A DNA stretch of 5,448 nt, taken from assembly GCA_946479015.1 (NCBI GenBank), contig CAMLEQ010000282.1:1-5448 (forward strand), in the 5' to 3' direction. The notes below the pieces were generated by a model. The model was not told where the DNA came from, made no database searches, and was given only the letters and a program-made list of their open reading frames with translations. This DNA is from an uncultured Gemmatimonadota bacterium. Its GTDB lineage: Bacteria > Gemmatimonadota > Gemmatimonadetes > Gemmatimonadales > Gemmatimonadaceae. Below are positions 1 to 5,448 of this stretch, piece after piece. The translations under genes were made by a program, and so were the position numbers. Every line of letters starts with the position of its first letter. The first letter of the stretch is position 1.

Positions 1-81
1 CAGGAGCCGCTGGTGGTCGCGGGGGGGACGATCCCCTTCGCCGCCGCGCCGCGCGCGGTGGTGACCGTGCTCGTGCGCTGA
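1..81 (+). CDS. C-terminal end of an unidentified protein (5' end outside window)
   Basis: Frame 1 is open from the window edge to a TGA at 79-81 and encodes the last 26 residues of a protein, ending in PRAVVTVLVR. The tail alternates hydrophobic residues around a Gly-Gly-Thr turn and a proline, as in a final pair of beta strands. A 'Pro-x-x-x-val-thr-val' ending of this sort closes the C-terminal beta-sandwich of many carbohydrate-active enzymes, which would suit the lyase at the other end of the window. This is only a resemblance; 26 residues cannot identify a family. The codons are GC-rich at third positions like the neighbours, supporting a real coding end. It is convergent with the permease operon, with only five bases between the two stop codons. 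Confidence 0.6.
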   Translation, partial: QEPLVVAGGTIPFAAAPRAVVTVLVR

Positions 82-86
82 CCGCG

Positions 87-962
87 CTACGCGCGCCCCC
101 GCATCGTCTCCGTCAACGGCTCGCCGGCCAGCCGGTCGCGCAGCGCGTCGCCGAGCAGCGTGCAGGCGAGCACGGTGACGACGAGCGCGAGCCCCGGCGC
201 GAGCGCCACCCACGGCGCGACGACGATCGCGTCGCGCCCGTCGGCGATCATGTTCCCCCAGCTCGGCTGCGGCGGCTGGATCCCGAGACCGAGGAAGGAG
301 AGCCCGCTCTCCAGCAGGATCGCGCTCCCCACGCCCAGCGTGATCGCCACCACCGCGGAGCCGAGCGCGTTCGGCAGCACGTGGCGCCAGAGCAGGCGCG
401 CGGGTGGAGCCCCCAGCGCACGCGCCGCCTCCACGAACGGCTGCCCCCGCACGCCGAGCACGTCCGCCCGCACCAGTCGCGCCACCCCCATCCACCCCGT
501 GGCCATGAGCACCGCCACCACCATCGCCGCGCCGGGGGGCCAGAGCGCGGCGCACACCAGCAGCAGCACCAGGCGCGGGATCGCCAGCAGCGCGTCGCTC
601 ACCGCCATCGCCACCCGGTCCGTGAGCCCGCCCGCCCACGCCGCCACCGCGCCCACGGCGATCCCCACCGCGCCCGCGAGCAGCGAGCCGAGCACTCCTA
701 CCTCGAGCGAGATCCGCGCCGCGAGCATCATCCGCGTGAACAGGTCGCGCCCGAACCGGTCGGTGCCGAGAAGGTGAAAGTGCCCCGCCGCATCGGAGGT
801 GAACGGTGGGAGGAGGCGCAGCGCGATCACGTCGCCGATCGTCCGAGGGTCGGTGGGCGCGAGCGCCGGCACGAGCACCGCGCCGGCCACGAGGGCGGCG
901 AGGATCGCGATCGCGGCGCGCGTGCGCCATGTGCGCGGAGTCAGCGCCCCCAGCCCCTTCAC
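87..962 (-). CDS. DppC-type ABC transporter permease (dipeptide/oligopeptide family)
   Basis: This is a 291-residue inner-membrane permease of the binding-protein-dependent importer family (BPD_transp_1, OppC/DppC branch), normal in length. It would pair with the DppB-type protein to form the translocation channel. Visible in order: a first membrane helix at about residues 16-35; the family signature GTDRFGRDLF at 66-75; hydrophobic segments near 86-108, 117-141 and 144-160; the cytoplasmic EAA loop at 178-197 (E178-A-A, G184, L196-P197), which docks on the ATPase; the conserved SGLSFLGLGIQPPQPSWG at 219-236; and a last helix at about 250-271. The start is the GTG at 962-960, which overlaps the TGA of the upstream permease gene as GTGA. 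No Shine-Dalgarno sequence precedes it, so translation is probably coupled. The same frame stays open farther upstream to 1973, but that part is only antisense of the DppB frame. The stop is TAG at 89-87. Substrate cannot be read from the sequence. Confidence 0.95.
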   Translation of the reverse strand: MKGLGALTPRTWRTRAAIAILAALVAGAVLVPALAPTDPRTIGDVIALRLLPPFTSDAAGHFHLLGTDRFGRDLFTRMMLAARISLEVGVLGSLLAGAVGIAVGAVAAWAGGLTDRVAMAVSDALLAIPRLVLLLVCAALWPPGAAMVVAVLMATGWMGVARLVRADVLGVRGQPFVEAARALGAPPARLLWRHVLPNALGSAVVAITLGVGSAILLESGLSFLGLGIQPPQPSWGNMIADGRDAIVVAPWVALAPGLALVVTVLACTLLGDALRDRLAGEPLTETMRGRA

Positions 963-1939
963 GAGCGCCGCCGCGGATCGAGCATCGGGAGCGCCAGGTC
1001 GCCGGCGAGGTTGGCGAGGATCACGAGCGCCGCGTACACCGTGGTCGCGCCCATCACCACCGGGTAGTCGCGCGCGCGGATCGCCATCACCATGAGCCGT
1101 CCCATCCCCGGCCAGGCGAACACCGTCTCCACGAACACCGATCCCGCGAGCACTCCCGGGAGCGCGAGCGCGAACAGCACCACGAGCGGCGGGAGCGCGT
1201 TGGCCAGCACGTGCCGCGCGTACACGGCGGCGCGCGACGCGCCCTTCGCCCGTGCCGTGCGCACGTACGCCATGCCCAGCACATCCGCGACGATCGTGCG
1301 CGTGTATCGCGCGATCCCCGCCGCGCCGATCGCCGCGAGCGTGAGCACCGGGAGCACGGCGTGCCGGGCCACATCCGCCGCCGCGCTCCCGCCGGCCGCG
1401 CTCCCCGCCGGGTCCCGCACGCCGAACGCGGGCAGCCGCAGCCACTCCGGGAAGCCCCACCGCGCCGCGCCATAGGTGAACACCGCCACGAGCGCCAGCG
1501 CGAGCCAGTAGCTCGGCGCCGCGTACACGGACGTCGTGACCACCGTGAGCGCCGTGTCCGTCCCCGTGCCGAGCCGCGCCGCCTGCACCATCCCCACCGC
1601 GATCCCCACGACGAAGGTGAGCGCGAGCGAGACCGCCCCCAGCCCGAGCGAGATGGGCAGCGCTTCCGCGAGGAGCGCGGTCACCGGCCGGCGCTCGGCG
1701 AAGCTCTCGCCGAGTCGCCCCTTGAGCACGCCCCCCGCCCAGCGCGCATATTGCACCACCAGCGGACGGTCGAGCCCCAGCTCGGCGCGCACGCGTGCCG
1801 CGTCGGCCGCGGTCGCGGATGGAGGAACCAGGAGCGCCGCCGGGTCGCCGGGGGCGGCCCGCAGGAGCAGGAAGGTGAGGGTGAGGACGATCCAGAGCAG
1901 CACCGCCGCGTCCAGCACGCGGCGCACCAAGAGTCGCAT
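959..1939 (-). CDS. DppB-type ABC transporter permease (dipeptide/oligopeptide family)
   Basis: This is a 326-residue inner-membrane permease of the OppB/DppB branch (BPD_transp_1), of typical length, and the partner of the downstream DppC-type subunit. The N-terminal helix lies at about residues 8-26, followed by the family hallmark RAAPGDPA at 27-34 and the periplasmic segment LGLDRPLVVQY at 54-64 with GRLGES at 74-79. Further hydrophobic segments lie near 96-118, 130-156, 194-210, 249-270 and 295-318. The EAA-type coupling loop at 225-249 (YVRTARAKG...) ends in LA rather than the usual LP. The C-terminus LPMLDPRRRS is typical. I chose the ATG at 1939-1937 because MRLLVRRVL is the usual family beginning. 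An in-frame GTG at 1957 would add VAHHHS and overlap the divergent gene's start. No good ribosome-binding site precedes either start. A promoter-like sequence just upstream would make the mRNA leaderless. Confidence 0.95.
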   Translation of the reverse strand: MRLLVRRVLDAAVLLWIVLTLTFLLLRAAPGDPAALLVPPSATAADAARVRAELGLDRPLVVQYARWAGGVLKGRLGESFAERRPVTALLAEALPISLGLGAVSLALTFVVGIAVGMVQAARLGTGTDTALTVVTTSVYAAPSYWLALALVAVFTYGAARWGFPEWLRLPAFGVRDPAGSAAGGSAAADVARHAVLPVLTLAAIGAAGIARYTRTIVADVLGMAYVRTARAKGASRAAVYARHVLANALPPLVVLFALALPGVLAGSVFVETVFAWPGMGRLMVMAIRARDYPVVMGATTVYAALVILANLAGDLALPMLDPRRRS

Positions 1940-1973
1940 CGAGTGATGATGCGCCACTGCCGGCGCGCGTCAA
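1940..1973 (-). promoter_or_regulatory. Candidate promoter for the permease operon, possibly leaderless
   Basis: Reading the minus strand, TTGACG (1973-1968, 5 of 6 to the -35 consensus) is followed by a 16-base spacer and CATCAT (1951-1946, 4 of 6 to the -10 consensus). Only six bases separate CATCAT from the ATG at 1939. A transcript starting at the usual distance from a -10 element would begin at or next to the A of that ATG, making it leaderless. This suits the missing Shine-Dalgarno sequence. Both boxes lie inside the first codons of the divergent binding-protein gene. The match is by eye and could be chance. Confidence 0.3.
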
Positions 1974-3574
1974 CCACCCGTGTCGCCGCCGCCGTCATCG
2001 CGCTCGCCGGCGCCCTCGGGTGCGGCGCCGTGTCGCGCCCGGCGGACACGGTCGTCTACGCCTCCGGCGCCGACCTCGAGTCCGCGAATCCGCTCGTCAC
2101 CATCCACCCGCTCTCCCGACAGGTGCAGCGGTACGCGCTCTTCGTCACGCTCGCGCGCTACGACGACGCGCTCCGCCCCACGCCGTACTACGCGCGCGCA
2201 TGGACGTGGAGCGCGGACCGGCGCACGCTCACCTTCGCGCTCGTGCCCGGGCTGCGCTGGCACGACGGCGTCCCCACCACCGCGCGCGACGTGGCGTTCA
2301 CCATCGACGCCGCCCGCGACCCCGCCACCGGATTCCCCCGCTACGCCGACCTCGCGGACGTCGACGTGGTGGCGACACCCGACGACTCCACCGTGGAGCT
2401 CCGCTTCGCGCGGGCGCAGCCGCGCTTCCCCGACGTGCTGTGCGAGCTGCCGATCGTCCCCGCGCACCTGCTCGCCGGGGTGCCGCGCCGCGAGATGCGC
2501 CGGGCGTCGTTCGGGACGGCACCGGTGGGGAACGGGCCCTTCCGCTTCGTGGAGCGCCGGGCGGGGGAGCGGTGGGTGTTCGAGCGCAACGATGACTTCC
2601 CCGCCTCGCTCGGTGGCCCACCGCGCATCCGCCGCTTCGTGGTCGCCATCGTCGACGAGGCGGCCACGAAGTTCGCCGGCCTCGTGAGCGGGGAGCTGGA
2701 CGTGGCGGGGATCGCCCCCTCCATGGCGTCGCTCGTCGCCGGCGACCGCTCGCTGCGCGTGCTCGACTACCCGGTGCTCATGAGCTACGGCATCGTGTTC
2801 GACGTCGCGCGCCCGCCCTTCGACGACGCGCGCGTGCGGCGCGCCATCGGCCTCTCCCTCGACCGGACGCGGATCGTCCGCGCGGCGCTCGCGGGATATG
2901 CCACGCCGGCCGCGGGCCCCGTGCCTCCGGATCACCCCTACGCCGCACCCGCGCCCCCCGCGCGCGACACCGCGCGCGCGGACTCGCTGCTCGATGCCGC
3001 CGGGTGGCGCCGCGGCGCCGGCGGTCTGCGCATGCGCGGCGGGAGGCCGTTCACCTTCGAGCTGCTCACCGTGGGAAGCGCCGACAACGCGGTGGAGCAA
3101 TTGATCCAGGCCGATCTCGCGGCGCGCGGCATCCGCGTGGAGATCCGGCAGCGCGAGATGGCATCCTTCCTGGCCGAGGCGCGCGCCGTGCCCCGGCGCT
3201 TCGACGCGCTGTTCACCGGCATCCCCGGCGATCTGTCCCTCGCGTATCTCTCCGCCATGTACGACTCGCGCCAGGCGGGGGGAGCGCTCGACTACGGTGG
3301 CTATCACACGCCGCACCTCGACTCGCTGCTCGCGCGCGCCCGCGCGGCGCCGGACGGCCCCGCCGCGCACGATGCGTGGCTCGACGTCCAGCGCGAGCTC
3401 GCCGCGCAGGCGCCGGCGGTGTGGGTCTACCATGCGCGCGGCGTGCAGGGCCTCTCGCGCCGCCTCGCGGGCGTGCGGATGGATCTCCGCGGCGAGCTCG
3501 TGACCCTCGCGCGCTGGACCACCGGCGCCGCCGTGCCGCGCGCCCACGTCGCCGCGCTCGCCGCCGCGCCATGA
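1946..3574 (+). CDS. ABC transporter substrate-binding lipoprotein, family 5 (DppA/OppA type)
   Basis: This 542-residue protein is an extracytoplasmic solute-binding protein of family 5 (SBP_bac_5), the ligand receptor of a Dpp/Opp-type importer and normal in length. Residues 3-12 are basic, 13-25 are hydrophobic, and GALGC places a lipidation cysteine at C26. That is an acceptable though not ideal lipobox (Ala at -3), predicting a membrane-anchored lipoprotein. The mature part shows the family's early signature: ARAWTWSADRRTLTF at 83-97, then WHDGVPTTARDV at 105-116, and PVGNGPFRF at 193-201 (usually PVGTGPY). The C-terminal lobe includes a DDARVRRAI segment and a PHLDSLLARA helix. The start is ATG 1946; the adjacent ATG at 1949 is equally possible and better spaced from a weak GAG at 1941-1943. 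It is divergent from the permease genes, and its stop overlaps the lyase start as ATGA. The fold does not say peptide or sugar: family 5 receptors bind peptides, nickel chelates and, in Thermotoga, oligosaccharides. Confidence 0.93.
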   Translation: MMRHCRRASTTRVAAAVIALAGALGCGAVSRPADTVVYASGADLESANPLVTIHPLSRQVQRYALFVTLARYDDALRPTPYYARAWTWSADRRTLTFALVPGLRWHDGVPTTARDVAFTIDAARDPATGFPRYADLADVDVVATPDDSTVELRFARAQPRFPDVLCELPIVPAHLLAGVPRREMRRASFGTAPVGNGPFRFVERRAGERWVFERNDDFPASLGGPPRIRRFVVAIVDEAATKFAGLVSGELDVAGIAPSMASLVAGDRSLRVLDYPVLMSYGIVFDVARPPFDDARVRRAIGLSLDRTRIVRAALAGYATPAAGPVPPDHPYAAPAPPARDTARADSLLDAAGWRRGAGGLRMRGGRPFTFELLTVGSADNAVEQLIQADLAARGIRVEIRQREMASFLAEARAVPRRFDALFTGIPGDLSLAYLSAMYDSRQAGGALDYGGYHTPHLDSLLARARAAPDGPAAHDAWLDVQRELAAQAPAVWVYHARGVQGLSRRLAGVRMDLRGELVTLARWTTGAAVPRAHVAALAAAP

Positions 3575-5448
3575 CCCTGCTGCTCGATGAGCACGCGCTC
3601 GCGCGGCGGCGGCGCGCCGCCGCCGGCGCGCGCGCGCCGCGCGCCGCCGCCCGCCGCCGCGAGCGCCACCCCCTGCTCGACGCCGGCTTCGCGCTCCCGC
3701 GCGAGAAAGCGCTCCTCTCGCGCGAGGGCGGACGCTGCCCCACGCACGGCGTGCTCCTGGAGTTCGACCCCTGGCGCCCGCACGAGCACCGCTGCCCGGT
3801 GTGTGGCGAGATCTGGCGCGGCGAGCGGCACGACCGGTGGTGGGCGATGTCCTACCACCTCTGGCTCGCCGAGCGCGCGGTGCACGCCGCGGCGCTCCAC
3901 GCGCTGGTCGGCGAGGCGGCGCTGGCCGATCTCGCCGCGCGCGTGCTCGAGGCGTACGCCGCGCGCTACCTCGAGTATCCCAACCGCGACAACGTGCTCG
4001 GGCCCACGCGCCCCTTCTTCAGCACGTATCTGGAGTCCATCTGGCTCCTCCAGCTCTGCGTCGCCCTCGATCTGCTGGAGTCCGGCGGCGCGGCGGGCGC
4101 CGTGGGGGGGAGCGTGCGGGAGCGCGTCCTGCGCCCCAGCGCCCGGCTCATCGCGTCGTACGACGAGGGGGGCTCCAATCGCCAGGTGTGGAACGACGCC
4201 GCGCTGCTCGCCGCGGGGCTCCTCCTCGACGACCGGCGCCTCGTGCACCGCGCGGTGTTCGGCGATGCCGGTCTGCTCTCGCAGCTCGCCGGCGGACTGC
4301 TCCCCGACGGTACCTGGTACGAGGGGGAGAACTACCACTTCTTCGCCCATCGCGGGCTCTGGTACGGCATCACCATGGCCGAGTGCGCGGGGATCGAGCT
4401 GCCCGAAGCGCTCGCGGCCCGCTTCGATGAGGGGTTCGCGACGCCACTCGCCACCGCGCTCCCCGATTTCACCTTCCCCTCGCGCCGCGACTCGCAGTAC
4501 GCGGTGTCGCTGCGCCAGTGGCGGTTCGCCGAGTCGTGCGAGCTCGGCCTGGCGCGCCGCGACGACGCGCGGCTGGCCGGCGCGCTGCGCGTGCTGTACG
4601 ACGGCGACGCGCCGGCGCGCGACACCGGCCGCTGGCGCTCCACGGCGGAGGCCGAGCGGAACGAGCCGCCCGCGGCGCTTCGCCGCGCCGACCTCGGGTG
4701 GCGCTCCCTCCTGCTCGCGCGCGAGACGCTCCCCCGGCTCCACCCGGTGCCGCCGCGCTCCGCCCTCCTCGAGGGGCAGGGGATCGCCGTGCTCCGCCGC
4801 GAGAGCGGGCGGGCGTACGTGGCGCTCGACTACGGGCACTCCGGCGGTGGACACGGCCACCCCGACCGCCTCGGGCTCCTTCTCGTGCACGGCGTGGAGC
4901 GCTGGCTCGACGACATGGGCACCGGCTCGTACGTGGACCCGACGCTCCACTGGTACCGCAGCACGCTCGCGCACAACGCGCCGCTGGTGAACGGGCGGTC
5001 GCAGCGGCGGGTGGACGGCGTGCTCCGCGCGTGGGACGAGCGCGGCGGCGTGGGGTGGGTGGACGCGGAAGTCCCCCTCGGCGGCATCGCCCCTGGCGTG
5101 CGCGTCCGCCGGTCGGTGGTGGCGATGCCTGACTACGTGGTGGATCGCGTGGAGTGGGAGAGCGAGCGCGAGACGCGCTTCGAGCTGCCCGTGCACGTGG
5201 TGGGGGAGGCGCACGGCCTCCCGCCCTTCCGCGCGGCGTCGCTCGATGGCGGCGCCGCGCCGGACGACGGCTTCCCCTTCGTGCGCGATGCGGCGGTGGC
5301 GACGCCCGCGCCGGGCGCCGTGGTGCGGCTGGAGCGCGAGGGGCGCGCCGCCGCGTGGGTGATCGCGGACGGCGCGAGCGAGTGGTGGCGCGCCACCGCC
5401 CCCGGGGCGCCCGGCCGAGGGGATCGCGAGTTCTTTCTCGTGCGGCAG
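3571..5448 (+). CDS. Heparinase II/III-family polysaccharide/oligosaccharide lyase (3' end outside window)
   Basis: The frame is open for 626 codons to the window edge. The family fold is an alpha/alpha toroid followed by a beta-sandwich (Hepar_II_III). It cleaves uronic-acid-containing glycans by beta-elimination. The toroid part spans about residues 80-385, with a NVLGPTRPFFSTYLESIW segment (141-158), SNRQVWND (202-209) and LLPDGTWYEGENYHFF (243-258). The sandwich starts near 396, with YGHSGGGHGHPD (421-432), DDMGTGSY (447-454) and STLAHNAPLVNGRSQ (464-478). Candidate catalytic residues are H256 and Y310, and candidate metal ligands are H430, D447 and H468. A CxxH...CxxC cluster sits at 56-78. 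There is no signal peptide; residues 11-32 are Arg/Ala-rich, so a cytoplasmic enzyme acting on imported oligosaccharides is likely. The ATG at 3571 overlaps the receptor gene's TGA (ATGA). No other ATG, GTG or TTG lies between it and the Cys cluster, so this start is firm. Glycan specificity (heparin-like, alginate or other) is not readable. Confidence 0.9.
   Translation, partial: MTLLLDEHALARRRRAAAGARAPRAAARRRERHPLLDAGFALPREKALLSREGGRCPTHGVLLEFDPWRPHEHRCPVCGEIWRGERHDRWWAMSYHLWLAERAVHAAALHALVGEAALADLAARVLEAYAARYLEYPNRDNVLGPTRPFFSTYLESIWLLQLCVALDLLESGGAAGAVGGSVRERVLRPSARLIASYDEGGSNRQVWNDAALLAAGLLLDDRRLVHRAVFGDAGLLSQLAGGLLPDGTWYEGENYHFFAHRGLWYGITMAECAGIELPEALAARFDEGFATPLATALPDFTFPSRRDSQYAVSLRQWRFAESCELGLARRDDARLAGALRVLYDGDAPARDTGRWRSTAEAERNEPPAALRRADLGWRSLLLARETLPRLHPVPPRSALLEGQGIAVLRRESGRAYVALDYGHSGGGHGHPDRLGLLLVHGVERWLDDMGTGSYVDPTLHWYRSTLAHNAPLVNGRSQRRVDGVLRAWDERGGVGWVDAEVPLGGIAPGVRVRRSVVAMPDYVVDRVEWESERETRFELPVHVVGEAHGLPPFRAASLDGGAAPDDGFPFVRDAAVATPAPGAVVRLEREGRAAAWVIADGASEWWRATAPGAPGRGDREFFLVRQ
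3600..3661. repeat. 62-base pure G/C tract with palindromes in the lyase 5' coding region
   Basis: No A or T occurs from 3600 to 3661. Within it, 3604-3625 is a perfect 22-bp palindrome made of CGG/CCG units around a central CG, and 3624-3637 is a second perfect palindrome containing an alternating GC run (3626-3635). In the lyase frame it encodes Arg/Ala residues 11-30. RNA hairpins and, in DNA, cruciform or Z-form structure are possible. It may simply reflect extreme third-position GC in an Arg/Ala-rich stretch. Confidence 0.6.

Noticed and set aside
1722..1752. TTGAGC and CATATT, 19 bases apart on the plus strand inside the DppB-type gene, as a promoter for the receptor/lyase operon.
   Set aside because: The spacer is long, both boxes match only four of six bases, and it would leave a leader of about 190 bases. 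It is not strong enough to list as a feature.
1872..1888. A purine-rich GGTGAGGGTGAGG stretch resembling a ribosome-binding site on the plus strand.
   Set aside because: No plausible start codon follows at the right distance; it is antisense to the first membrane helix of the DppB-type permease.
806..1945. A long plus-strand open frame running into the receptor gene, which could be taken as an N-terminal extension.
   Set aside because: It is antisense to the DppB-type gene and extremely Arg/His/Glu-rich. The lipoprotein signal peptide begins exactly at 1946/1949.
1940..1957. A His-rich N-terminus (VAHHHS) on the DppB-type permease from the GTG at 1957.
   Set aside because: It has no better ribosome-binding site, is not typical of the family and would overlap the divergent gene's start; the ATG at 1939 gives a standard N-terminus.
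87..1973. A minus-strand frame open from 1973 to 87 that could be read as one 628-residue protein.
   Set aside because: Only the part from the GTG at 962 onward has permease motifs. The first 337 codons are an out-of-frame reading of the DppB-type gene, rich in Arg, Gly and Ala.
4104..4110. A run of seven G as a possible frameshift site or sequencing error in the lyase.
   Set aside because: Family motifs continue in the same frame on both sides, so the length appears correct and no shift is needed.
3587..4990. A 467-codon plus-strand frame overlapping the lyase.
   Set aside because: Its product is low-complexity Arg/Ser/Ala/Pro with no domain; it is a +1 shadow of the lyase frame.
3427..5214. 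A 595-codon minus-strand open frame across the lyase.
   Set aside because: It is an antisense shadow in high-GC DNA; the plus-strand frame 1 carries the full set of heparinase II/III-family motifs.

Overview
This is a very GC-rich (well over 70% by eye), almost fully coding window. Only about 11 bases lie outside genes: 82-86 and 1940-1945. Base composition, a lipoprotein-type substrate-binding protein and dense gene overlaps suggest a high-GC Gram-negative-type soil or aquatic bacterium. Gemmatimonadota would fit well, but that is a guess from style, not from a marker gene. No tRNA, rRNA, CRISPR array, insertion sequence or clear terminator was seen.

Layout from left to right: (1) positions 1-81 are the last 26 codons of a plus-strand gene of unknown identity. 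(2) Positions 87-1939, minus strand, hold two membrane permeases of a dipeptide/oligopeptide-type (DppB/DppC, COG0601/COG1173-like) ABC importer, joined by a 4-base GTGA overlap. (3) Positions 1946-3574, plus strand, encode a family 5 extracytoplasmic solute-binding lipoprotein, the receptor of such an importer. (4) Positions 3571 to the right edge, plus strand, encode a heparinase II/III-family polysaccharide or oligosaccharide lyase. It starts inside the stop codon of the binding-protein gene (ATGA overlap), and its frame stays open through all 626 codons to the window edge, so the 3' end is missing.

The permease operon and the binding-protein/lyase operon are divergent, with start codons only 6 bases apart. 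The likely logic is an uptake-and-cleave module. The lipoprotein captures a ligand outside the membrane and the DppB/DppC pair moves it in. The lyase has no signal peptide and would cut it in the cytoplasm. Family 5 importers are named for peptides, but some members carry oligosaccharides, so uronic-acid-containing oligosaccharides are a reasonable inferred substrate. The ATP-binding subunits are not in this window.

Points worth a second look are the head-to-head starts with no intergenic promoter space, a promoter-like sequence placed for a leaderless permease mRNA, a CxxH-x15-CxxC zinc-ribbon-like motif at the front of the lyase, and a 62-base stretch of pure G/C with a 22-bp perfect palindrome in the lyase's first codons.
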